NCBI RefSeq assembly: GCF_019160155.1
Contig: NZ_JAFNIH010000023.1
Coordinates: 297,897 to 361,896 of the forward strand
From: Pinisolibacter aquiterrae
Lineage (GTDB): Bacteria > Pseudomonadota > Alphaproteobacteria > Rhizobiales > Ancalomicrobiaceae
Reading direction: 5' to 3'
DNA length: 64,000 bases
Shown here piece by piece: positions 49,432 to 59,283 of the stretch; the stretch's first letter is position 1; the number at the start of each line of letters is the position of its first letter. Position numbers and translations under genes: made by a program. The notes beneath the pieces were generated by a model. It was not told the origin of the DNA and searched no databases. It saw nothing but the letters and a program-made list of their open reading frames with translations.

Positions 49432-50751
49432 ATGTATCCCCTGACCAGGACCATGGCGGCGGCCTCGCTCGCCCTCGGCCTCGGTCTCGGCTCGGCGCAG
49501 GCCGCCACCGAGATCGAACTGTTCTTCCCCGTGCCCGTCGAGGGCAAGCTCGCCAAGGAGATGCAGTCGCTGATCGAGCGCTTCAACGCGTCTCATCCCG
49601 ACATCAGGGCGAAGGCCGTCTATACCGGCTCCTACGACGAGACCAACATCAAGACCCATGCGGCGATCAAGGCCGGCCGCCCCCCGGCGGCGGTGATCAT
49701 GAGCGCCAATTTCGTGCTCGAGTATCAGATCGCCGACGAGATCCAGCCGCTCGATCCGCTGATCGAGGCCGACGGCAAGACTGCGGACGCCTTCATGGGC
49801 CAGTTCTGGCCGGCGCTGCACGGCAATGCCCGTTTCGCCGGCAAGGTCTGGGCGGTGCCGTTCCACAACTCGACCCCGCTGCTCTACTACAACACCGACC
49901 ACTTCAAGGAGGCCGGTCTCGACCCGGCCAAGCCGCCGAAGACCTGGGCCGATTGGTCCGACGCCGCCAAGAAGCTGACCAAGCGCAACGGTGACAAGAC
50001 CGAGCGCTGGGGCCTGATGCTGCCGTCGAACTACGACTATCTCGGCTGGACCATGACCGCGCTCGACATGTCGAACGGCGGCCAGTACTACAACAGCGAA
50101 TATGGCGGCGAGGTCTATTACGACCAACCGTCGATGCGCGGGGCGCTGACCTTCGTCGACAACCTCGTCCATCGGGACAAGGTGATGCCGGAAGGCGTGA
50201 CCGACGGCAAGGCCGTCTCCACCGCCTTCTTCGCCGGTCAGACCTCGATGGTGGTGCTCTCCACCGGCTCGCTCTCCTTCATCCGCGAGAACATGAAGTC
50301 GGGCTATGCGGTCGCCTTCGTGCCGGCCAATCTGCGCAACGCGGTCGCCATCGGCGGCGCCTCGCTGATGATGCCGAAGGGCCTGACGCCGGAGCAGACC
50401 AAGGCGTCGTGGACCCTGATCAACTGGCTGACCAGCCCGGAAATCTCCGGCGGCTGGAGCCGCTTCACCGGCTATTTCGCCCCCAACAAGGCGGCCTACG
50501 ACCTGCCGGAGATGAAGGCGTTCCTGGCCGAGAACCCCGACGCCAAGGTCGCGGTCGACCAGCTCGCCTACGCGCGCTCCTGGTTTGCGACCTACAACAC
50601 CGTCGCCGTGCGCAAGGCGCTCGAGGACGAGGTCCAGGCCGTGCTCTCGGGCAAGAAGAAGCCGCTCGAGGCGCTGAAGGAGGCCCAGGCCAAGGCCGAG
50701 GAGATCATGGCGCCCTATATCGCCGCCACGGCGATGAACCTGCCGAAGTGA
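49432..50751 (+). CDS. ugpB: sn-glycerol-3-phosphate-binding periplasmic protein UgpB
   Basis: 439 residues with a signal peptide ending near SAQA (residue 24). The mature start TEIELFFPVPVEGKLAKEMQSLIERFNASHPDI is typical of UgpB-type binding proteins, and WAVPFHNSTPLLYYNTDHFKEAGLDP is the shared hinge region. It captures glycerol-3-phosphate or glycerophosphodiesters in the periplasm and hands them to UgpA/UgpE. GGAGAA precedes the ATG. Sugar-binding relatives are the main alternative; the phosphodiesterase behind it supports the phosphate ligand. Confidence 0.85.
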   Translation: MYPLTRTMAAASLALGLGLGSAQAATEIELFFPVPVEGKLAKEMQSLIERFNASHPDIRAKAVYTGSYDETNIKTHAAIKAGRPPAAVIMSANFVLEYQIADEIQPLDPLIEADGKTADAFMGQFWPALHGNARFAGKVWAVPFHNSTPLLYYNTDHFKEAGLDPAKPPKTWADWSDAAKKLTKRNGDKTERWGLMLPSNYDYLGWTMTALDMSNGGQYYNSEYGGEVYYDQPSMRGALTFVDNLVHRDKVMPEGVTDGKAVSTAFFAGQTSMVVLSTGSLSFIRENMKSGYAVAFVPANLRNAVAIGGASLMMPKGLTPEQTKASWTLINWLTSPEISGGWSRFTGYFAPNKAAYDLPEMKAFLAENPDAKVAVDQLAYARSWFATYNTVAVRKALEDEVQAVLSGKKKPLEALKEAQAKAEEIMAPYIAATAMNLPK

Positions 50752-50851
50752 TCCCGCTCACGTGACCGGCGAGGGCCCGCGTCGGATCCGGCGCGGGCCC
50801 GACGTCGTTCCTCCCCTCCCCTTTTCCCACTCGGTTCGAACGGACCTCTCC

Positions 50852-51679
50852 ATGATCCTCGCCCATCTCACCGATCTCCACATCCGCCCCGTCGGCAAGC
50901 CCGCCTATCGGGTCGCCGAGACCAACAAGCTCTTCGCCCGCGCCGTCGACGCGCTTCTGGCGCTGGAGCCGCGCCCCGACGCGGTGGTCGTCTCCGGCGA
51001 TCTCACCGACTGCGGCCTCGTCGAGGAATATGAAGTGCTGAAAGCGCAGATCGCGCGGCTGCCGATGCCGGTCCATCTGGTGCTGGGCAACCACGACCGG
51101 CGCGAGACCTATCTCGAGGTGTTCGGCGATCCGGCGGGGGCGCGGGCGCCGGAGGGCTTCGTCGGCTTCGACGTCGAGGTCGCCGGCGTGCGCGTGATCG
51201 GCCTCGACACGGTGGTGGCGGGCGCCTCGTTCGGCATGCTGTGCGACATGCGGCTCGCCCATCTCGACGCGATGCTCGCGGAGCGGCCGGACATGCCGAC
51301 GATCGTGGTCATGCACCATCCGCCGTTTGCCTGCGGCATCGGCCACATGGACGAGATCGCGTTGATGGAGGGTCGCGAGGGCTTCACGGCGGTGATCGCG
51401 CGTCATCCCCAGGTGGAACGGGTCCTGACCGGGCATCACCATCGCCCGATCCAGGCGCGATTCGCCGGCACGATCGTGCAGATCGCCCCATCGGTGGCGC
51501 ATCAGGTGGCGTTCGACCTCTCCGAGAACGGCCCTTCGGCCTTCGTGATGGAGCCGGCCGCCTTCCTGGTCCACACGATGGTCGACGGCATGGTGGTGTC
51601 GCATCAGGCCTATGTGGAGCGCCACGACGGCCCCTACCCCTTCGTCCTCGACGCGGATTATCCCGGCCACGTCGCCTGA
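50852..51679 (+). CDS. gpdQ: GpdQ-like glycerophosphodiester phosphodiesterase
   Basis: 275 residues, binuclear metallophosphoesterase. The metal ligands fall at D8, H10, D50, N80, H156, H195 and H197 (in TDLH, SGDL, GNHD, MHHPP, GHHHRP), the same spacing and numbering as Enterobacter aerogenes GpdQ. It should cleave glycerophosphodiesters to glycerol-3-phosphate and an alcohol; relatives also attack cyclic nucleotides (CpdA), so that remains an alternative. Location 100 bases after ugpB suggests that imported glycerophosphodiesters are its substrate. No signal peptide, so cytoplasmic. Confidence 0.85.
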   Translation: MILAHLTDLHIRPVGKPAYRVAETNKLFARAVDALLALEPRPDAVVVSGDLTDCGLVEEYEVLKAQIARLPMPVHLVLGNHDRRETYLEVFGDPAGARAPEGFVGFDVEVAGVRVIGLDTVVAGASFGMLCDMRLAHLDAMLAERPDMPTIVVMHHPPFACGIGHMDEIALMEGREGFTAVIARHPQVERVLTGHHHRPIQARFAGTIVQIAPSVAHQVAFDLSENGPSAFVMEPAAFLVHTMVDGMVVSHQAYVERHDGPYPFVLDADYPGHVA

Positions 51680-51786
51680 GGCGGCGCGGCGCAGACCGAT
51701 CGGCATCGACACGAAACGGCGACGCGCGCGAGGCCTCGCGGGCGTCGTTCGCCGTCGTGTGGCTCGCGGACGCGAACGAAACGGCG

Positions 51787-51799
51787 GCCCCGAGGGGGC
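51787..51799. terminator. Short hairpin between convergent gpdQ and tRNA-Gln
   Basis: GCCCC (51787-51791) pairs with GGGGC (51795-51799); TTCTT follows on the plus strand and a GTTT lies further along in the tRNA direction. Weak. Confidence 0.3.
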
Positions 51800-51832
51800 G
51801 TTCTTCGGCTTCTGAGAGGGAACGAGCGGAGT

Positions 51833-51906
51833 TGGCTGGGGGACCTGGATTCGAACCAAGATTGACGGAGTCAGAGTCCGCAGTTCTACCGTTGAACTAT
51901 CCCCCA
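51833..51906 (-). tRNA. tRNA-Gln (anticodon CTG)
   Basis: A complete 74-base tRNA on the minus strand including an encoded CCA (51835-51833). Acceptor TGGGGGA pairs with TCCCCCA (51843-51837), D-arm GTTCAACGGTAGAAC, anticodon stem GCGGA/TCCGT with loop CTCTGAC, giving anticodon CTG (reads CAG, glutamine), and T-loop GGTTCGAATCC. Discriminator base is G. Confidence 0.93.
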
Positions 51907-52226
51907 GCAGGGAGAGCGGCGCGCCGCTCGTCTCCGGTGGGCGCCTCTCTAACCGATCGGGTCGGGGGTTTCAAGCCCCTCCTCGCACCTTCTCGTGGAT
52001 CATCGAACGGACCTTCCTTCCCGCCGGTCCCGCTCCCGCACCGGAGAAGCCGGTGACCCTGGCCTCCGCTCCGGCCCGACGAAGGGCGCAAAAGGCGAGG
52101 TTTCCGCGCAAAATGTCACGATCCCGTCACCGGATCGCCCTCGCGCGTCTTGTCAGGGGGCCCGTCGCTGGTAGACTGGACCCGACTTGTGACATCGGAC
52201 GTCGCGCGCGGATCACCGCAGCCGCG
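51907..52226. other. tRNA-Gln / ppx intergenic region
   Basis: About 320 bases. It should hold the leftward tRNA promoter (not clearly recognised) and the rightward promoter at 52150-52177. The ppx frame is open back to a GTG at 52053 with a fair GGAGAAG before it, so part of this region may be coding if that start is used. Confidence 0.4.
52150..52177 (+). promoter_or_regulatory. Predicted promoter of ppx-rlmE
   Basis: TTGTCA (52150-52155), 16-base spacer, TAGACT (52172-52177). Transcription would start near 52184, which favours the ATG at 52227 over the GTG at 52053. Confidence 0.45.
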
Positions 52227-53717
52227 ATGCGGAGAGAACCATTGGCTGGAAACGGCGACGAACCGCCACGCGCGGATCGTCCGGAATCCGTCGCGCGCGA
52301 TACGGGGCCCACCAAGCACCGCCGTCGCCGACGGAGGGGTAGACGTACCCGTTGGCCCTCGGTGGCCAAACACGGCCCCGCTCCCGCGGGGGGCGTCGCG
52401 TCGGTGGTCGCCATCGGCGGCGTGGATTCGTGCGCGTCCTCCTCGGGACATGCGGGTCCGGGACAGGCCGGTCAGGGACTGGCCGGCGGCAAGAGATCCG
52501 CCGGCGAGACATTCCCCGTGCCGGCGAACGAATCACCGCGCGCGAAGATGCCCGCCGGGGCCGGCGAAGCGGCCGGGAGCCCGCGTTCGCCGGAGGCCGT
52601 GACCGGCGAGCGCCGTTCGGCCGAGGGCCGCCGCGACGAGACCCCGGAGCGGCCCGCGCGGTCGCACCGCGGGTCGCGCGGCGATCGCGACGGGCCGCCG
52701 CTCTATGCCGCGCTCGATCTCGGCACCAACAATTGTCGTCTGCTGGTCGCCGAACCCTGGCACCAGAGCTTCCGGGTGGTCGACGCCTTCTCGCGAATCG
52801 TCCGGCTCGGCGAGGGTCTGTCGCGCAGCGGCCGGCTGTCGGATGCGGCTCAGGACCGTGCCATCGAGGCGCTCAGGGTCTGCTACGGCAAGCTCCAGAG
52901 CCGGGGAATCGTCCGGTCGCGGCTGGTGGCGACCGAGGCGTGCCGGTCGGCGGAGAACGGCGTCGCCTTTCTAGACAGGGTGCGCCACGAGGCCGGGCTC
53001 AGCCTGGAGATCCTGACGCGGGAGACAGAGGCGCGATTGGCGGTCGCCGGCTGCGCCAATCTGATCGATCGTCAGGCCGACGGCGTGCTGCTGTTCGACA
53101 TCGGCGGCGGTTCCTCGGAGCTGGTCTGGCTCGACTTCACGGCGGAGGCCCGGTTCGGGGGCGATCCGACCCGTCACATCCGCGCCTGGGCGTCGCTGCC
53201 GGTCGGCGTCGTGACCTTGTCGGAACGCCACGGCGGGGTCGCCGTGGGGCGGGCGGTGTTCGAGGACATGGTCGAGGACGTCGCCGGGCTGATCGCCGCC
53301 CATGCCGACTGGACCGATCTCGACGCGCGGATCGCGCCGGAGCGCTACCACATGCTGGGCACCTCCGGCACGGTGACGACGTTGGCGGGTGTGCATCTGG
53401 GGCTGGCGCGCTATGATCGCCGCCGGGTCGACGGCACCTGGCTCGCCGACGCCGACGTCGCGCGGATGATCGATCATCTCCTGGAGATGGATTTCGCCGA
53501 TCGGGTCGCCAACCCTTGCATCGGCGGCGATCGTGCCGATCTGGTGCTGGCGGGGTGCGCCATCCTGGAGGCGATGCGGCGGCGCTGGCGTTGCGACCGG
53601 CTCCGGGTGGCCGACCGCGGCCTGCGCGAGGGCATGTTGACGGAACTGATGATCGGCGACGGCGTGTGGCGGCGGGGCAACCGCTGGCCCAAGCGTGGCG
53701 GCGGATCGAACGGATGA
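52227..53717 (+). CDS. Ppx/GppA family exopolyphosphatase / pppGpp phosphohydrolase
   Basis: 496 residues from the ATG at 52227. The first ~150 residues are low-complexity, rich in Arg, Gly, Pro and Ala, and likely disordered. The ASKHA-fold phosphatase follows: [17 protein letters not shown] (phosphate-1 loop), [30 protein letters not shown] (phosphate-2 loop) and [12 protein letters not shown]. It hydrolyses polyphosphate or the 5' phosphate of pppGpp; which cannot be decided here. It is followed after 10 bases by rlmE, a pair conserved in alphaproteobacteria. A longer form from GTG 52053 (554 residues) is possible. Confidence 0.87.
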   Translation: MRREPLAGNGDEPPRADRPESVARDTGPTKHRRRRRRGRRTRWPSVAKHGPAPAGGVASVVAIGGVDSCASSSGHAGPGQAGQGLAGGKRSAGETFPVPANESPRAKMPAGAGEAAGSPRSPEAVTGERRSAEGRRDETPERPARSHRGSRGDRDGPPLYAALDLGTNNCRLLVAEPWHQSFRVVDAFSRIVRLGEGLSRSGRLSDAAQDRAIEALRVCYGKLQSRGIVRSRLVATEACRSAENGVAFLDRVRHEAGLSLEILTRETEARLAVAGCANLIDRQADGVLLFDIGGGSSELVWLDFTAEARFGGDPTRHIRAWASLPVGVVTLSERHGGVAVGRAVFEDMVEDVAGLIAAHADWTDLDARIAPERYHMLGTSGTVTTLAGVHLGLARYDRRRVDGTWLADADVARMIDHLLEMDFADRVANPCIGGDRADLVLAGCAILEAMRRRWRCDRLRVADRGLREGMLTELMIGDGVWRRGNRWPKRGGGSNG

Positions 53718-53727
53718 GGGAAGACCC

Positions 53728-54516
53728 GTGAGCGACAAGGGCTCCGACGGCGGTATCGGCACGCCGCGCGCGCTGAAGGTCAAGGTGAAGACCGCCAAGC
53801 GGCGCACCGCCTCCTCGACGCGCTGGCTGCAACGCCAGTTGAACGACCCCTACGTGGTCCGCGCCAAGAAGGAGGGCTGGCGTTCGCGCGCCGCCTACAA
53901 GCTGATCGAGATCGACGACAAATACGATCTCCTGAAGCCGGGCAACCGGGTGGTCGATCTCGGCTGCGCGCCCGGTGGCTGGTGTCAGGTGGCGGCGCAG
54001 CGGGTGAAATCGTCCGACACGGCGCCGCGCGTGGTCGGCATCGACTATCTGGAGATGGGCGGGGTTCCCGGCGCGATCTTCCTGCAGAAGGACTTTCTCG
54101 ACGACGACGCGCCGGCCGCCCTGGTCGCGGCGCTCGGCGGCGAGAAGGCCGATCTCGTCCTCTCCGACATGGCGGCGCCGGCGACCGGTCACAAGAAGAC
54201 CGATCATCTCAAGATCATGCATCTGTGCGAGGTGGCGATCGACTTCGCCCGCACGGTCTTGCGGCCGGGCGGGCACTTCCTCGCCAAGGTGCTGCGCGGC
54301 GGCACCGAGAACGAACTCCTCACCAATCTGAAGCGCGACTTCGAGACGGTGCTGCACATCAAGCCGCCGGCGAGCCGGGCCGATTCGTCGGAGCTCTACG
54401 TCATCGCCAAGGGCTTCCGTGGCGCGCCGGAAGATCTCGGGATCGGCCATCACGACACCGATCCGCGCGATGAACACGCCTGGATGCCGCCGCTGAAGAA
54501 GGCGAAGACCGATTGA
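53728..54516 (+). CDS. rlmE: 23S rRNA (uridine2552-2'-O)-methyltransferase
   Basis: 262 residues. RlmE (FtsJ/RrmJ) methylates U2552 in the A-site of the large subunit. The family K-D-K-E tetrad is visible: Lys in [12 protein letters not shown], Asp in [18 protein letters not shown], Lys in FLAKVLRGG and Glu in [11 protein letters not shown]. The SAM site is [17 protein letters not shown]. The first ~45 residues are a basic extension. The GTG at 53728 is preferred, with GAGGGAAG just before it. Confidence 0.93.
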   Translation: MSDKGSDGGIGTPRALKVKVKTAKRRTASSTRWLQRQLNDPYVVRAKKEGWRSRAAYKLIEIDDKYDLLKPGNRVVDLGCAPGGWCQVAAQRVKSSDTAPRVVGIDYLEMGGVPGAIFLQKDFLDDDAPAALVAALGGEKADLVLSDMAAPATGHKKTDHLKIMHLCEVAIDFARTVLRPGGHFLAKVLRGGTENELLTNLKRDFETVLHIKPPASRADSSELYVIAKGFRGAPEDLGIGHHDTDPRDEHAWMPPLKKAKTD

Positions 54517-54523
54517 GGGGACT

Positions 54524-54549
54524 CGGGCGTCGACCGTGATCGACGCCCG
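54524..54549. terminator. Hairpin between convergent rlmE and an exported-protein gene
   Basis: Perfect 10-base-pair stem (54524-54533 with 54540-54549), 6-base loop, starting 8 bases past the rlmE stop. No U-run, but it is ideally placed for two-way termination. Confidence 0.55.
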
Positions 54550-54559
54550 GCTCGCCGGT

Positions 54560-55297
54560 TCACAGGGAGCGGCAGGTGACCGGCCCGGACACCCTGACGC
54601 TCGTCTTGCCGTCCGGCGTGATCGTCACGTCGCGGCGGAAGCCGATGGCGCTGGTGAAGTCCGGCTGGGCGTTCGCGGCCTCGTAGGCGGCGGCGCAGTT
54701 CGGCGCCTGTTTGGCGAGATCGCCGGTGAGGCCCGCCAGCTTGGCGAGCTTTCCCCAGCAGGCCTTGTCCTTCAGGATCGAGCAGGTCTCGTAGACCTCG
54801 TGGCGATAGCCGATGCCGAGACCCGTCGCGTCGGCGCTCACCACCATGGCCTTCGGATCGGCCGGCGACAGCCCGTCGGCGGCGCGGGCGACCTCGCCGC
54901 GATGGATTCGCTTGCGGGTGGCGAAGTCGTAGACGTCGACGCCGGTCGCGTCGGCGAAGACGTAGAGGGATCCCGTGCGCCCGATCAGCCCGAGCGTCGC
55001 GTCGTAGCCGACGGCGCCGGCCGCCTTGCCGGGCGTGCAGGGCGCGTTCGCGGCCTTGATGAAGCTCACCACCGGGTTCGATTCCGAGTCGAGCACCAGC
55101 GCGCGGACGGTGACGTCCGGGTAGTACGCGCAGGTGATCGAGCCGTCGTTCGGCAGTTTGACCGACTTGGTACTCGACGGGGCCTCGAGCCCGGTCGCCG
55201 TCGCCGGCGCGGCGCCTTCGGCCCAGGCCACCCCTGCGAAGACAGCCATCCCTGCCCACATCGTTCCGGCCAGTCCGATCGCGATCGACGTCCTCAT
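54560..55297 (-). CDS. Exported protein of unknown function
   Basis: 245 residues. MRTSIAIGLAGTMWAGMAVFAGVAWA is a clear signal peptide, so the mature protein is periplasmic or secreted. The mature part has five or more Cys (for example TCAYY, APCTPG, TCSILKDKACWG, PNCAAA, VTCRSL), enough for disulfide bonds, and a middle section with VYVFADATG-like beta-strand patterns (SLYVFADATGVDVYDFATRK). I do not recognise the family. A GGGAGGTGG before the ATG at 55297 supports the start. It converges with rlmE. Confidence 0.65.
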   Translation of the reverse strand: MRTSIAIGLAGTMWAGMAVFAGVAWAEGAAPATATGLEAPSSTKSVKLPNDGSITCAYYPDVTVRALVLDSESNPVVSFIKAANAPCTPGKAAGAVGYDATLGLIGRTGSLYVFADATGVDVYDFATRKRIHRGEVARAADGLSPADPKAMVVSADATGLGIGYRHEVYETCSILKDKACWGKLAKLAGLTGDLAKQAPNCAAAYEAANAQPDFTSAIGFRRDVTITPDGKTSVRVSGPVTCRSL

Positions 55298-55519
55298 CCG
55301 CCACCTCCCGAGTCCCGTCCCACAAAGGACCGAACCCCACGGCGGACTGCCGGGACGACGTCGGTCCGGACGGTGAGGCGAGACGCTAACAAAGCGGCCT
55401 GACGTTACGCAATCACGGCACATGTCCGCCCTCCGTCGTTCGACATCCGAACAACGGGAGAAACGGCGAATGGCGCCCACGGCCGGGCGCCCTTCCGTCG
55501 CGACGAGAGGTCGGTGCCG

Positions 55520-55906
55520 TCAGCGGGCCTCGACCCAGCAGATGCGCTGCGAGCCGAGGTAGCGTTCGTGGCGGTCGAAGCGATCCTGCCAACCGCATAC
55601 GGTCTTGCGGTCCGGTCCTTCGTAGGGGAAGCCGAGCGCGGCGACGGGGACGCGCGTGCCGGGGCGGCCGGGCACCCAGACCTCGACCGGCTTCTGGTAA
55701 CCGGGCACGCCGACGTGGCGCAGCGAGCGGCCGGCCGGCGCGCTCGGCCGCGACCACGGCCAGGAGAAACCCTCGCCGCGGCCGACGCCGAAATCGATCC
55801 CGACCCCGGCGAAGAGGCCGACGCCTTCGGCCCTGGCGGGCACGGTCATCGCCAGCGCGCCGAGCGTGGCGATCGCACCGATCGCCAGGATGGACTTCTG
55901 AAACAT
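55520..55906 (-). CDS. Small exported protein of unknown function
   Basis: 128 residues. MFQKSILAIGAIATLGALAMTVPARA is a signal peptide. The mature ~100 residues are rich in Gly, Pro, Arg and aromatic residues (GVGIDFGVGRGEGFSWPW, PGYQKPVEVWVPGRPGTRVPV) and end with a Cys in CWVEAR and another in KTVCGWQDRFDRHERYLGS. The family is not recognised. It lies 222 bases upstream of another exported unknown on the same strand; whether they are co-expressed is unclear. Confidence 0.6.
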   Translation of the reverse strand: MFQKSILAIGAIATLGALAMTVPARAEGVGLFAGVGIDFGVGRGEGFSWPWSRPSAPAGRSLRHVGVPGYQKPVEVWVPGRPGTRVPVAALGFPYEGPDRKTVCGWQDRFDRHERYLGSQRICWVEAR

Positions 55907-56131
55907 GGTCTGACGCCCCGCTCCGAATTGAACAGGGCGATGATGCCATGCGCGGGATGGGAAACGGGTTACCGCCCGGGCGGGACATGCCGCAGCGGCA
56001 GGAGTTTTCACCGGCAGGGTGAAGAGAGGCTCGAGGCGATCGCGACATTTCGAACGATCGCGCGCCTCGGACCGCCGGCATCGAGATTGCAGGGCGCCCG
56101 GGCCCCTCCCCTCTCGCGTCGGGAACACGAC

Positions 56132-56524
56132 ATGACCGATCGCCTTCTCCAAGATCTCGTCCTCGGCCTCGCCGAGATCGACGACGACCACGCCGCCTCG
56201 ATCGCGCTGTGGACGGCGGCCCGCGACTCGGGGCCGGCCGACTTCCTCGCCGCGCTCACCGCCTGGGTCGATCACCTCGAGACGCATTTCGTCCGCGAGG
56301 AGATGTTGATGAAGCGGATCGCCTACAAGGAGATCGCTCATCACGAGGCCGAGCATCGGCGGGTGGTGGCGGAGGGGCGCGGCTTCGTGGCGCAGGTGGC
56401 GGCGGGGCGGACGATGATGGCGCGCGCCTACGCGGCCGAAATGATCCCCGACTGGCTCCGCCGCCACGTCGTCATGTTCGACAGCGAGGTGGCGCGGGTG
56501 GCGAAGCTCGCCGGGGTCGCCTGA
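56132..56524 (+). CDS. Bacteriohemerythrin-like di-iron protein
   Basis: 130 residues, four-helix. The iron ligands of the hemerythrin family appear in order: H20 (DDDHAASI), H52 and E56 (HFVREEMLM), H71 and H75 (HHEAEHRR), H112 and D117 (RRHVVMFDSE). Such proteins bind O2 reversibly for storage, delivery or sensing. There is no fused signalling domain, so it is a stand-alone single-domain protein. ATG at 56132; divergent from the small exported protein. Confidence 0.87.
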   Translation: MTDRLLQDLVLGLAEIDDDHAASIALWTAARDSGPADFLAALTAWVDHLETHFVREEMLMKRIAYKEIAHHEAEHRRVVAEGRGFVAQVAAGRTMMARAYAAEMIPDWLRRHVVMFDSEVARVAKLAGVA

Positions 56525-58221
<1,697 letters not shown>

Positions 58222-58222
<1 letters not shown>

Positions 58223-58644
58223 TGGCGACGGCGGCGCGCCTCCTGCTCTTCGCCCTGCTCGCCCAGATGACGACCACGCTCGCGGTCGGCGTCTGGCTCG
58301 GGTGGACCCGCTCCCGCGCCGTCAAGGCGCGGGCGGTCAAGGGCGACGTCATGCTGTCGCCGGAGGGCTGGCCGAAGCAGGCCCGCGCCGCCTCGAACAA
58401 CTTCTCCAATCAGTTCGAGGTGCCGGTGCTGTTTTATGCGCTGGGGCTGACGATGCTGTGGCTGAAGGCGGCGGGGCCGGTCTTCGCCGCGCTCGCCTGG
58501 GTGTTCGTGGCGAGCCGGATCGCCCATGCGATCGCTCATTGCGGCCCCAACGACTTGCGCTTTCGGGCGCCGGCCTATTTCGTCGGGGTCGCGGCGGTGA
58601 TCGTCATGCTGGTGATGACGGTGGTCGCCGCGTCGTCCGCCTGA
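58222..58644 (+). CDS. MAPEG family membrane protein
   Basis: 140 residues, four membrane helices. NNFSNQFEVPVLFYALGLTMLW and ASRIAHAIAHCGPNDLRFRAPAYFVG are the MAPEG pattern (membrane proteins in eicosanoid and glutathione metabolism), where bacterial members are mostly of unknown function and some act as glutathione transferases. The ATG shares its A with the guaB TGA, so it is translationally coupled to guaB. Confidence 0.82.
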
Positions 58645-58710
58645 CGGCGGTCGCCTACTGGGAGCGACGGGCGTCCGGTTCGGGACCGGAGGTGACGGGA
58701 GGAGAGGCGC

Positions 58711-59283
58711 ATGCGGGACGGACGGCCGGCGATCAGCCTTTCCCTGCTCGCCTTCGCGCTGGTGGTCGCGGCGACCACCGCGACGATCGTCCTGTTCGCG
58801 GTGATGCAATTCGTCACGGTGCCGCGGATCTCGGCCATGGCGGGGGGCGCGACGCCGTTCGATCTGCGCCTGACGGGCTATGATCGCGGCGAGGCGCTGG
58901 CGCTGCTCGAGGCGCTCGGGGCCGCGGGGCGCGCGGAATATCTCCGCGTGCAGTTGCGCATCGACGACGCCTTCGCGCCGCTCTACGGCATCACGCTGTC
59001 GCTGGCGCTCGCCGAGATCCTCGGCCGGGCCGGGGTCGGGCGCTTCCTCGCCTTCGCCCTCGCCTTCCTGGTGGTGTTGCCGGTCGCCGGTTTCGACATC
59101 GCCGAGAACGCCGCCATCGCCGAAATGCTGCGGCGGCCACCCGACACGGTCGACGCCGCCACCGTGGCGCTCGCCTCGTTCCGCACCACCGCCAAATGGG
59201 CGCTCGCCGGCGGCGCCGTCACGGTCGCCCTGATCGGCATCCTGCTGGCCAATCGACGCATCGACAGAAAGTACGACGCATGA
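58711..59283 (+). CDS. Membrane protein of unknown function
   Basis: 190 residues with about four membrane helices: ISLSLLAFALVVAATTATIVLFAVMQF near the start, then two around APLYGITLSLALAEIL and RFLAFALAFLVVLPVAGF, and a last one (WALAGGAVTVALIGILLA) before a basic tail. A polar loop with FDLRLTGYDRGEALALLEAL lies between helices 1 and 2. Family not recognised. Its stop overlaps the start of the methyltransferase gene (ATGA), so it belongs to the same operon. Confidence 0.7.
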   Translation: MRDGRPAISLSLLAFALVVAATTATIVLFAVMQFVTVPRISAMAGGATPFDLRLTGYDRGEALALLEALGAAGRAEYLRVQLRIDDAFAPLYGITLSLALAEILGRAGVGRFLAFALAFLVVLPVAGFDIAENAAIAEMLRRPPDTVDAATVALASFRTTAKWALAGGAVTVALIGILLANRRIDRKYDA

